Shown in pieces: positions 9,499-20,358 of a stretch of DNA of 64,000 bases. The notes beneath the pieces were generated by a model that ran no database searches, was not told the DNA's origin, and saw only the letters and a program-made list of their open reading frames with translations. This DNA is from Pelecanus crispus. Lineage: Eukaryota > Chordata > Aves > Pelecaniformes > Pelecanidae. The first letter of the stretch is position 1. Each line of letters starts with the position of its first letter. The stretch spans positions 39,408,221 through 39,472,220 of the forward strand of contig NC_134643.1 in the NCBI RefSeq assembly GCF_030463565.1, in the 5' to 3' direction. The position numbers and the translations under genes were made by a program.

Positions 9499-12207
9499 GT
9501 CAGTATCGTATAGATACGTAGAGCCGCAGATCTATAGTATTATAGGCATGTACATGTACGTATTGTGCTGCAAGTGAAGGAGTCCTGGAGCCGGGGCGGG
9601 GGGCTTTGTTGTGCGCTGCTTCCCGGCGAGGTGGTGCAGAGGCGTAGCGAGGGGCTTCGCCGGGCGCCCCGGCGGGGGGACCCCGGAGCCCGGGAGCGGC
9701 GGGGTGCTGCCTGCGTGTGGCTGAGCCGCAGAGCCTCCTCGGGACTTTCACTATTGTGCAGGGAGCGAGCCGGGGCTTTGCAATGTAAATGGGGAACATG
9801 GAGCAGCGCGGCTCCGACCAACCAGCGCTCGCTGGGTCATTTCGAGCTGATTTTGAAATTGCGAAAGCGAGGAGCAGGGAACGGGGCTCTCCTGTCTCCC
9901 TCCTCTCTCAGCCCTCGCAGTGTCTCAATCTGTGTGTGTGTGCGTGTGTGTGTGCGTGCGTGTGCCGGGTCCCACCGGGGGCTGCTGCCGCCTCCGAGCT
10001 TGACCAGCCCAGCCCCTGACTGCCCCTAGATCCTGGGGTTGGGGGAGAGGAGGGTGTCTAGAAAGTCGCATAGGTTTTTTCGCTTTTTTTTTTTTTTTTT
10101 TCTCTTCTCCCCGGCGTCCCCGTCCCCCCCCCCCCCTTCCCCACCTCCTCCCTCACCCCCGTCATCGTATGCAGAGAGGTGCCCCCGTTGCCGATGGAGG
10201 TGGGGGAGGTAGCCGGAGGGGGCTTGCCCTGCATTTGCAACACCTTTTTGCCTTTGCTCCGGCGCTTTCCCAGGCAGGTCGAGGCGAGGGGGACTGTTCC
10301 CGGCTCTCGGCGCGGGCACGCAGCCTCCTCCCGGGCCCCGAAAAGGGACGCGCCGGGCTCCTCTATTTTTTGACTTGCAAGACCTGAACCCGCGCTAAGG
10401 TTGCTCGATGCGTGCGTTACTTCCAGCCCCCACCCCCCTCTCCCTTCCTCTCCCGAAGTGCCATTGTCGCATCGCCTGGAAATGCCGAGCAGCGCTCAGC
10501 CCCCGCCGCCGGGCGAGGCGGCCCCGGAGCCCCCGCGCCCCGCAGCCCCTCCGCGGGCGCCGCCGAGGGGGGATTTTGCCCGCGGATGCGACCAATTAAG
10601 CCCGCAGCTTGGCGGGGGGGAACGCGGAGTTGCTCGCAGCCCCTTTCCATGCCTCCCTCGGAAAGTCAGGACTGGGAAGCGGGGCTGCCTGGTGGAGCTC
10701 ATTTTAAAGCGAGAGCTTCCGCGGGCTTTAAAAAAAAAAAAATGTTTACTCCATTCATTTAGCATCAGCCCGCTGCCACGGGAGCCTGCGAGGGGCTCCG
10801 AAAACACGGCGGGAGCTGAACAGCAGAGCCCCGAGCCGGGGGGAGAGCCGGCTGCTTTGCTTCCCCCGCCCTCCCCCCCCGACGGGCTCCTGCAAATTGC
10901 ACAGAAAGTGCTTTTTGGAGAGCCATAAAAGCGGAGCCCCTGGTTTTCCCGCTCTGCCCTCAGTGACACTCGCGTCGCCGGAGCTCTGAGGGCTCTGCCC
11001 CCCGTCCCGCTCTGCCCCCCGCGCCTCCGGGCTGCCCTCGCCCAGCCCCAGCAGCCGGCATCAGCCCTGCAAGCTTGCGCCGGGGCTTCCTTTTTCTTAA
11101 TTTTTTTTTTTTTTTTTTTTTTTCCTTAAATCCTTCCCCACCCCACCACCCCTCTTCGAATGTGTGGAAGAGAAAGAAAAGTGCGTCCTGCGAAGCGTGT
11201 TCAGCCCAGATGTGCAGTGCCTGCGAGGCTCGCCACTGAGAGCTGGGGCGGCTGGGGAGTCCCCTCTCCAGCCTCCCCTTAACTTAGCCGGGAATTAAAA
11301 AGCTGGAGGGTTTTAAGCTGGTTTAAGTTAACAAAACTGCCTTTAATTAGCTTTACCGCATCCTAGAATCTGAATGAAACGCGTACTATTTAAGACTGGA
11401 AGAGTTTTATAGTATTTATGATTCACTGAATAAATATTTGGAATCTGAACTCTTAGTAATTCATACCCATTTTTAAGGACTGGTTATTTACTGTCAGGCA
11501 GAGGAGCTAGTTAAGAAAATTGCTAAAATAATCAGCGTTTCTGTCGAGTCATTTTAGAGTTGGGGTTTTGTTTCGGGTATTTTCTTTCGACGAGGTTTTT
11601 TTTGGCTTGCTAGTGCTCTATTTGAAGAAACTGTTACGTTTGCATTTCAGTAGAAATCAATTAAGTTTAGAATAGGTGTGAATATAATGCCGACTGCAGA
11701 ACAACAGAAAAAAAATCCCCCCAAAATATTTGTGCACTTGAGAGAGAAAAGTCTAAGCTTACTTTCCAGTTTTCCAGTAAACTTTTTTCCCCCCCAGAAT
11801 TTTGTGCTAGAAACTGCATGTGATAATTGTGTCTTGCTATAATGCAGTGCAATTGAAATTAAATGGGTAACTGTGTAATTTTTTGAATAATTGTTCGTAC
11901 ATGAGGCAAATCATAGCCATCTTCTTTTAAAAATGTGTTTTCTCCTATAACTTACATGCTAGAATATGCAAAGTTTTCCAAGTTTTTTAGGCAATTGCAA
12001 GGGAAGTTAAACTCTTTTACTGGGCAAAATATATTTTTTTCTTTACTTCGAGTTGTTTAATTTTTCATGTTGCATTTTAAATATTGTGTTATTTATTTAT
12101 ACTGTTAATTCATATGTTTTGAGTAACTTCTCAGTTATAGTTTATCCTTCAGCTCTTCTGGGTTAGTTGTAGCCTCTTGCCACAATAGCATGTTTTCCTG
12201 TATTTAG
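9499..12207 (+). other. HMGA2: HMGA2 intron 1
   Basis: The intron runs from donor GTCAGT to an acceptor ending TATTTAG. CpG-rich sequence continues from about 9,560 to 10,720, so the CpG island covers the first kilobase of the intron and may hold downstream promoter or enhancer elements. A (TG/CG)n run lies at 9,931-9,964 and a T23 run at 11,101-11,123. From about 11,300 the intron becomes AT-rich with no recognised repeat or gene. Open frames in the GC-rich part on both strands are judged spurious. Confidence 0.9.
9560..10720. promoter_or_regulatory. Downstream part of HMGA2 CpG island
   Basis: This GC-rich, CpG-dense stretch in the first kilobase of intron 1 is separated from the upstream island by the T-rich 5'UTR. 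It contains many GGCGGGG/CCCCGCC words and a polymorphic-looking TG run. CpG islands that straddle the first exon are usual for developmental regulators such as HMGA2. No specific binding site can be asserted. Confidence 0.65.
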
Positions 12208-12294
12208 GAACCAACTGGTGAACCATCTCCTAAAAGACCAAGAGGAAGACCCAAAGGAAGCAAAAACAAGAGTCCCTCTAAAGCAGCTCAGAAG
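12208..12294 (+). CDS. HMGA2: HMGA2 coding exon 2 (residues 38-66, AT-hook 2)
   Basis: The 87-base exon has phase 0 at both ends and encodes 29 residues, [20 protein letters not shown] and then a KSPSKAAQK tail, identical to mammalian HMGA2 as I know it. AT-hook 2 has its RGRPKG core at residues 49-54, and the surrounding basic cluster is also the known nuclear localisation region. Ser-Pro pairs at 44-45 and 59-60 correspond to the CDK1 phosphorylation sites described in the mammalian protein. The acceptor is CTGTATTTAG/GAA and the donor AAG/GTGAGA, both good. Complete identity across this exon compared with the drifting exon 1 N-terminus shows strong purifying selection on the second AT-hook. 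Confidence 0.97.
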
Positions 12295-15024
12295 GTGAGA
12301 TTATTAAAGAGAGTGAGTTCTTAATGCTGTTTTTTCATCAACTGGTAGCAAAAAATCCAGTTATTTAGGCTATGAACTGAGGGGTTGGAACCCTTTTGAT
12401 AATGGAAGCTACATAAAGCATGTATTTTGCATTTTTAAGATTAGAATTAACATGCTGCATGAAGACCCTAGGTACAGAGCCTGTAAGGGCAGCTTGCTTT
12501 TTGAATAGCGTATAGATCAGTGAAGTAACATAATGTATTTGATGCATTTCCCGAGATCTCCTGGATCTAGCAAGGAAATCAATACTAAGGGTATTATTTT
12601 CTCGATTAAGATTTTTGAAAGAGGAAGATTAATTTCTTGCCCACTTACAGTCGTTACTACTACAGACCAAATCTGTATAATAAAGCTAAGTGTTTTGTCA
12701 AACACAGGTTAATTAGAAGTAAATCCAATTACGTGTTGATGGAAATAAGTGCATGTATTGAAATTTACAGCTTTAAAATGTGATGGTAAAGTAAACTGTG
12801 AGTTACAGTAAAAGCCTACTATATCTTGTTCAGTAATCAGTTTCAAAGAGACTTTTACTTGAAGAACTATTAGTCTTGTGAACCACTACTTCTGCTTGGT
12901 GATGGGAGCAAACTTTTATTCTGGTGGTTCTGAATGCATTTAGCTAGAGGGGAAGCTCACTGAAGTCATTGAATTTGGTGCATGGACTTTACATCACAAA
13001 TACAACGTGGAAATGTGATTTAATTTTATATGAATTGGGGAAAGCTCAGCTTTGGAAAACTGTGCTATCAAGGCAAATAATACCTTTCTGTATGAAATAT
13101 TTTAGTGAAGGCAAATAGTTGTGTATAGGCTTGAAAATAAATACGGGAGTTTTGTTTATGTTGATGGTTACACAGCAGTTAGCACTAATTTACAGGTACT
13201 AAATTGGAAACAAAAGCTTACAAAATCTGGTAGTGAACTGTAGTGCTTAAGTGTATCGGTATCTTTTAAGTAGATCTGTGACAAAAACGTGTGTGGAAGA
13301 TATTTGTGGCCTCATCTAATTATGGTTCATTTTTCAAGATGCCTATGGTACTGACCGTATTAAGTTTGATAGTTTTTTCAGTGCTATAAATTACTATAGC
13401 AAATACCGATAAATATTAAATTATTAGGGGGTGACTATGGTTTCATGTCTGTTTCATTGCAAGTGTTTTCAACATTTATTTGAGGGACGTTTTCCCAACT
13501 CTCTTTAAATTTAAAATAGTTTTTTTTACTTTCTGAGCTGGAAAAAAGCAGTATATTCTGTCAATAAGTTCATGAATTAGTGAAAAAATGCTTTACAGGT
13601 TAGGTATTTAAAATATATCAAAGCCACTCTGCGACCTAGTGAGCTTAAAATGTTGATTTTTTTCTTTATATAGTAAAAATGTTCCTCAGATTCACTTTAA
13701 AATAGTTTAAATTTCACTCTTCAAAAGGGAGAGAGCAGTTTTTTATTAGTCTAGCAAGTCCAAATGTGAGCTTTAGTATTTTAAATATTACTCTTAGGAG
13801 TGTTGGCTTTCCTAGGAGAAATATTTGTAATAAGATTAAATTTTAAGTAATTCATAGAAATGTGTTTTAAAAAGATATTTCTAAAGGAAATATTAACATT
13901 ATTGCATTTATATGAGTGATTTGAAAATCAGTATAAATGGAAAATAACTTAAAAACATTCATATATATGTAGGTATATCAAATCAAGAGCTTTCCAGATG
14001 ATTCTGGTGGATATAGTTGGGTTTTTTAAAATCTAATTTATGAACTGAGCAATTTCATTGTAACGTTCTGATTTTCAGAATGCATCAAGTTACTGCTCTA
14101 ATTAAAGCAAACCCTTTCGGGTGTTGAGAATATAAAAAATTGACCAAAGACCACAGGTCTTTTTTATCATTAAAAAAAATCTTTCAGGGGTATGTAATTA
14201 CAAGTCTTATTTGTTTCTAGGTTTATAGATAAGATATATAAATGTTTGATAAATCCTCTAAACTATAAAACACTTAAAAAGCCTTACTAGAAGAAAGTCA
14301 CTCAGATCACATTTCAAATAAATATTTTAGCTCTTTTTCCAAATTGATAATTAACCCTCTCTAAAATGGTTCACCTTCTCACCAGGCATCTCAAAGTGTC
14401 TTTTTATGTAATATTAATTTCAATAGTTTTTCTAACAGCAATATGAATGGAAAGGTTTTGGCACCGTAAGAAAGCTTCATTTGGTGGTGAGGGTATCACC
14501 TCTTAAAAGAGTGAGCTATATGTTTGATTTTGTGGTAAACATATTTACACATACATATGCATACACATATTTATTGAAGGCTTTCTACAGCCTGTCTCAA
14601 CTCTCAGAAAGAGAGCTGGCTAACTTAGCTGAAGCCCCTCTACATGTGAACCTGGGTACTATACACGCAACTGGAAATTGCTGGAATTTCTAAAGAATAG
14701 TGTGTGGCCTGTGTTTTTCAAAGGCGGCTCATTGAAATGTATTAGAGTGTTCACAACATGTAAGATAAACGTCGGCCAGGAGAACCCACCGAGCAGCCAT
14801 GAGAAGGCACTCATGATTAATTGATTGGGTGTTCTCTTGCAAACCATTACACATCACAATTAAAAATGTATTGCACAAACTGGCAGCGAGTTAAAAATAC
14901 TCCAGAACTGGGAGTTTGCTTTGTTATACTTCAAAAAGGAAAGACCCTTAAATCAGTTGAGGGTCAATTTACCCTGGTACCCTGGAATCATGGTTGTGTT
15001 GTGTATTTAAATTTTCTTGGTTCA

Positions 15025-15029
<5 letters not shown>

Positions 15030-15055
<26 letters not shown>
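15030..15055. repeat. T26 homopolymer
   Basis: An uninterrupted run of 26 T lies in intron 2. It could be the reversed poly(A) tail of a retroposon inserted on the minus strand, but the sequence on its left shows no family I recognise. Length is likely to vary between individuals. Confidence 0.9.
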
Positions 15056-17798
15056 AGCTTTCAGAGCTTGTGTTTGGTCTTAGTAAACTGGCCTTGGGGC
15101 ATCTGAAAACAAACTGTGCTTGTTAGGAAATTAGCAATGTGAAACTTGACAATGCATACAGAATGTTGCAAGACCAATTGGACAGCTAATAATGTGGCAA
15201 TTACTCTAATTTTAGGTAATGCACATTTTTTTTTTTTTAAAGCCTTGCATATCACACATGCCTAACTTGTTATAAACTGGGCACACAAGGTAAACTGCAT
15301 TTTATAGAAAACCAAACCATTTCTCAATTGTTTAATTTTCACGAACAGAAGGAACACAACATGTTAGCAGATGAGAAGAGATAGACACAAAAAGACTTAA
15401 TCACCTTGTACTTAGTCCCCACAATTAGGCTGTTATTGAAGTCTGCGTCTTTAAACAAGTCATTCTGTTATTCATTTAAAATATTTGTAAAAAATTAGCA
15501 AAAAAGTGAAGGTTTTCTTTCTTTTCTAAAGAACAACTAGTTTGGGGGAAAGATCCTAGTAGGGATCCTTTTTAGTTTCCTGGGTGTTCTGTGGTTGAGT
15601 TTTATTTGTTAGGCTGAGCTGTGTTCCCAGCCCATCGCATTTCCCTTAAGTATTCAAGGGCTTTTCTTTGTTTAGTTCCTGTAGTTGGGCTTGACAAAAA
15701 TACTGTATAGGCATAAATACTCTCCTGTTTGGAAGGAGGAAACACAATTGTGAGGTTAAAAAAAGAAGGAGTAGTAGCTGCTATGTGTTTGTCAAGGGAT
15801 ATCCCAGGAATATCCAAAGTAAACGCTCTTTAGTAAAATTCACCTTCAGTTAAAATATTTTGAGTTTTGTTGTGGTTATGGATGTAGTGAAATTCACTGA
15901 AAATACGTCCAGAACTCAAAATACCATCCTCTGAAAACAGATCTTGTGGTACTGTGTGTGACTACGCTTACTACTGTCTCTTCATTACATGGCCAGAGTT
16001 TGGTATGTAGAAAGGCATGTCCCTGAGTTAAGCAGTCCAAAGGTAAAAAAAAAAAAAAAAGCGCATGTGACCAGGACTCTGCCCTAAATTGGTTCATGAA
16101 AACCTATTTGGCTTCTCCATGCTTCGTTCATTCTCACCAACACCAGTCATTACAGGCTTAAAGGGAAAACAAGATCGGATTTATCAAGTGATCGTAGCAT
16201 GGTTATTGCACCTAAAAAGTAAGAGACCTCAAAATCAGGCGTTTTGAGCAAGATGGGAGAAGCAGGAGAAGACTGATTCCTGTTTAGAATTAAAACGGGT
16301 AAAACAGGACGTGGGAAGTGTGATATTTTTTTATCTAGCTAATGCCTAAGTTTCTTTTACAAGTTTTTTTTTTAACAAAATAACTTTTTTTTAGGAGAGG
16401 GATACATTTCTGGGCAAGGTCTTTTGTCATGGTTTGACAACAGTGATCTTCCTCCCGAGAACTCTCGGATATTTCACCTGTCTTAGAGCTCTGACACATT
16501 TTATCGGAGGTCTCCAGCAGATTGTTTTGCAAAGTGGACAGAGTTCTCCAAATTTGGATTCTGTTGCATTTGAGATCTTCCTTGACAATAGATAATGCCC
16601 AAAGAGCACTTTATAGCCGTTCAATTATTTATACTTGTCTTGTCTTGTTAAAATTGCTTTCAGTAGTACCGCCTCAGTTTCTGTCTGGGCACGGCACGTT
16701 TGTGCAGCAAGGAGGCAGAGATGATGGGCAGTCAGGTCCCGTGGTTGTTGTTTGGGAGCAGGGTTTGATGGCCCTGTGGTACAGGGCTTAGGTGACTTGC
16801 AGATCTGCCTGGGGACTGTTAGCTCTCTTCCAGATGGCGATGACTGGAATGGCCATCTTTCGCACCTGGGACAAAAAAAAAACCCAACACTTCCCACATA
16901 GATCATGCACTTAAAAGCGAGTATATCTAGTTGCGTTCCTAAAATGTGACATAGCAAAAATGATGTATTCGTATTATTGGTTCGAAGAAATTTCGTAGTT
17001 TTTCATGCAATATCATAAAAATGTGTTCGATAACATACCTGACCCTCCTTTAAGTTCGGTGATTTTGTGTCTTAGCTGTATAGAGCAAGATCATGCCTCG
17101 TAGTGTAGCGCCATTTGGTTAAGAAAACCCTGACCAAACACATCTCAATTTCAAAAAGCGCTTTAGAGGACGAAGGCAGCAGCTTCCTTCCCGGGTAAGC
17201 GGGTACCAACTGCTGCATGCGTGTAGGGTGGCTGGGGACACGTGCGTCTCGCTGCCCAGATGAGAATCCGTGTTACCTCTGGCTGGCTTGGGGCTCTCTC
17301 TGGATTTGCTCCTAGCTTCAGAGGCAACACGTAATTAGAGCAAAGAGCCAACAGACTGGCATGTTTCTGATTATGCAAATACCTGTTTCAGAGGAAAGGC
17401 AATGCTTGGCACTCACGGGTTCCTTTTCTTATTAATTACTTGAAAATGATATTCAGTAACATTGAATTATTTGTCCGATACGCAATAAAGCCTTTCTTCA
17501 AGTGCTTAAATTAAAGTGCCGCTGCCACTACTCCTTTTGGTTGTTCCAGAAGTGTTTTGTCTTTCTCTTCCCTTGGAATGGAGATAAAAACATCCACTTT
17601 GGAGGTTCTTGTCCTTCATTTTCTGCAGTTTAGTCTGTGGAAACCTTCCTATTTACTTCCAGAATCGCTCTGTACCAAAACATTGTCTCTGGCATGCCCC
17701 GCTGTTTGCTCAGCTCACCTCTGGGAAAGATTTGGTTTTGATAAGAACTATGGAAATGTTTTTCTTCTAACATGAGGTGGAAATCATATACAGCAGGA

Positions 17799-17856
17799 GT
17801 ATAGTGCCTTTCAATCTGAAAGGTCCCCAAGCACTTGACAAACTGATATCCAAACT
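17799..17856 (-). repeat. MIR-like SINE fragment
   Basis: The words ATAGTGCCTTTCAATCTGAA followed by CCCAAGCACTTGACAAACT match the reverse complement of the tail shared by amniote MIR/CORE-type SINEs, in which a CACTTTACAAAC-like word follows a CTTTCATC-like word. Only about 60 bp are recognisable, so it is an old, truncated copy. The family name is from memory of the consensus and was not searched. Confidence 0.5.
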
Positions 17857-19887
17857 AGCCAGCAGGAACACTAGCCACTTCTGACATGGACCTTCCTTGG
17901 GGGTAAAGCGCAGCATTGTTCATGGCAAGCGGCCATGCTGCGTGACAGTTTATGGCAGGAAGCAAGGATTAGTTATTCAAAGAAATCTCTCATGTTCTCT
18001 TTCCCATCAAACTAGATTATACGCTGTAGTTAAACTTACAATTTGTGTCAGGTCTGTAGGAACTTTAATTGTGAGACCAAAGTAGTTTTCATTTCCAGAA
18101 AGTTTGGGTTTTTTTTTTTTTTTTTTCATAGAGTTTTGGAAAAGGGTCTTTCCTTCAGATGTGGTAAAATACAGAAGAAAATAAATGGCATTTGTGCTTT
18201 GATAACATGTCAGGTGTTGATTTGTTAAGAACAATTTTAACCAATATTTTCTTTTGAGAGTTATGCCTGGTGTTTTGTGAAATAAACATGAATGCAGGGG
18301 GCTGCAGCTTGTCAAAACTAAACCGCATCTTTTTTTGCATCCTTCAGGTTATAAGGGATAAAGAAATGAATGCTTTAGAAGGAAACAAAACTCTGAAATA
18401 GACAACTACAGTATATAGTAAATGCACTTTAACAAGTATTCTCATAAGAGGGTTTCACCTTACGTGTAACACTGGTATAAACGATTAAAGAGAAAGTTTA
18501 CTCTTTTAACAAGTCTGAGTGATAATTTTGCCCTTTAGGAGTGTGAATTTTATTTTTCACAGCTTTCTTCTTGGTGAGATATTTATTTCAAAGTAATTGC
18601 ATTTAACTCGCAGGGCAGTTTTTTGGTACAGATTCTTCCACTACTTCCTCAGCTCAAGTTCTCTTTTAGAGGGATCCGCTTTACACAGCATTAGGTTACA
18701 GTATACGTTACAGAGATTGACCAGCAAGTGATTTATTTAATGACACAGTTGATTTCTGAGGGCAAATCAAATACACATACAGTTAACTGGAAAAAAAGCA
18801 ATACATGCAAATGTGGAAGCACGTTTACTGAACGTGTACTAAGAGGCTTCATTCTCAGGGACTTCGTATGCAGCAAAAGTCCAGCTCTCGCTAAAGCTGG
18901 TGGCAAAATCCTCATCACCCTCAGTGGGACAGGATTATTTACCTGATGAGGTGTATGGATGGGCAGAGCCTATCTAGAGAAAATAACCTGCAACATTCAT
19001 TTTGAAGCCTGTAAGTATTTTAGCGTAGCGCATAAGTAGTAGTAGTATTCACAGTGTCACGCAGTGAATTAATGGAAGAGTCTGTTAAGAGAACCTGTAT
19101 TTCCTTTAAGCTAAGCTCCAGGACCAACTGCTGGGCTTACATAAATATAGCTGTCACGTCTAGGGCACCTTCCATGCTGTTTCCTTAAACCTGAAAAGGG
19201 AAGGTGTGTTTTGGATCAGTGGAAGGTTTGCTTACAGCTTAAGGATGCGTTTTTACCTGGAAAACTTCACATGAAGTAGAGAAGTTATCTCCCAATATGA
19301 ACACACACACGTTCATGGTGATAGTCTGTCCAAATCCATTTCATGCATGAGCGTCATGAGACTAAAAGAAGAAATTGTGGCCGCTATGAACTGCTTTGTT
19401 CAGGCTTGAAACAGTCTGTATTTTTCATTTAGTGTCTACAGGTAATTTCTGACAGCCGGTGAAAGACTAGATTTGATGTTGTTGGGGGTTCTCGGGTTCC
19501 CAAGCTGCTCTGCACCCCCATCCGCTGCCTGCATGCCTCATGACTGGCTGGGGCCGGGGCACCCCAGGCTGTACCGCGGGCACCGAGCAGCTGGGTGTAC
19601 ATGGGTGTACATGGGCATGGTCCTCTTGTGCCCCTGGACACAGTGTGGATCAGGGCTGGGGGCACCCTTGGGCGCAGACGGGGCATCCCCTGGCCACGCT
19701 GGCTGGGAAATGTCAGAAAAAACAACATAAACACATTCCACCAGAAAACCCGTAGAGCGGGAGGGGGGCTTGGTGCCACCCAAGAGATATAATTATGAAT
19801 AATGTTACAGGAAAGCAGTTCCTAGTTACCGAGGCTGTTAAATAATGCTGAGGTATAAAATATGTTGTGTTTCTTTTCCCTTTACAG

Positions 19888-19938
19888 AAAGCAGAAGCCA
19901 CTGGTGAAAAGCGACCCAGAGGCCGGCCCAGAAAATGG
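19888..19938 (+). CDS. HMGA2: HMGA2 coding exon 3 (residues 67-83, AT-hook 3)
   Basis: The 51-base exon has phase 0 at both ends and encodes KAEATGEKRPRGRPRKW. This is the third AT-hook, with its RGRPRK core at residues 77-82 and the conserved Trp at 83. Length and sequence match mammalian HMGA2. The acceptor CCCTTTACAG and donor TGG/GTAGGT are both good. In mammals this exon is the last one retained in lipoma-type truncations and rearrangements, because the break falls in the very large intron 3. The linker and acidic C-terminal tail are encoded by exons 4 and 5, not found in this window. If the donor is not used, translation continues for eight codons into the intron and stops at 19,963-19,965. 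Confidence 0.97.
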
Positions 19939-20352
19939 GTAGGTATTTCACTTCCAATTATTTGATTTATTTGCTGTGTTATAAAGCATGTTGTAAAGTC
20001 CATTCTTTTAGGGAACAATTATTTCTGCTTCATTTGTAAAAAAGAGCATCCGTCTTCTGTGTCTGTTTGTTCTGGTGGATTGACTAAAGGGTTAAGATAG
20101 CAGAGAAGTTAACCACAGCTTCCTACCTTTAGACTCTGGTAGTTTGCTCAAGACACTTTACTATTAAATGTTTGCTGGGAGTGAATATTTATGTGTCTCT
20201 TATCAGCATGAAAAGAGGCACAACTCTTCCTTCAAAAGAGAGTAACAACGAGATAACTTGTTCAGTAATTGAGTAACCAAGGTTAAAGGGGCACTATCAG
20301 ACATCAGAAGGTGATTAAGAGAGGTGATAACATTCAGATGTAGTGGGCACAC

Positions 20353-20358
20353 AATAAA
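20353..20358 (+). terminator. Candidate intronic poly(A) signal
   Basis: AATAAA lies 415 bases after the exon 3 donor and 388 bases after the in-frame intronic stop at 19,963-19,965. It is the nearest canonical signal that could end an HMGA2 transcript truncated after AT-hook 3. The region behind it has only a modest T/GT-rich character (TCTTTGTCC), so actual use is uncertain. AATAAA occurs by chance often in such AT-rich DNA. Confidence 0.2.

Larger units (their letters stand above)
12295..19887 (+). other. HMGA2: HMGA2 intron 2
   Basis: This 7.6-kb intron has donor GTGAGA and a strong polypyrimidine acceptor, TTTCTTTTCCCTTTACAG. It is mostly AT-rich unique sequence. A T26 run lies at 15,030-15,055, an A16 run at 16,045-16,060 and a T18 run at 18,109-18,126. 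One MIR-like SINE fragment is at 17,799-17,856. A GC-rich islet at about 19,530-19,700, close to exon 3, holds a short 10-bp tandem repeat (GGGTGTACAT). No additional exon or RNA gene was recognised. Confidence 0.9.

Noticed and set aside
9392..9577. Plus-strand frame overlapping HMGA2 exon 1
   Set aside because: It is a shifted frame of the true coding exon that runs through the splice donor. The HMGA2 frame from 9,388 is unambiguous.
10401..10969. Overlapping 157-175-codon frames in intron 1
   Set aside because: They lie in CpG-rich intron sequence, are open on both strands at once and lack any recognisable domain.
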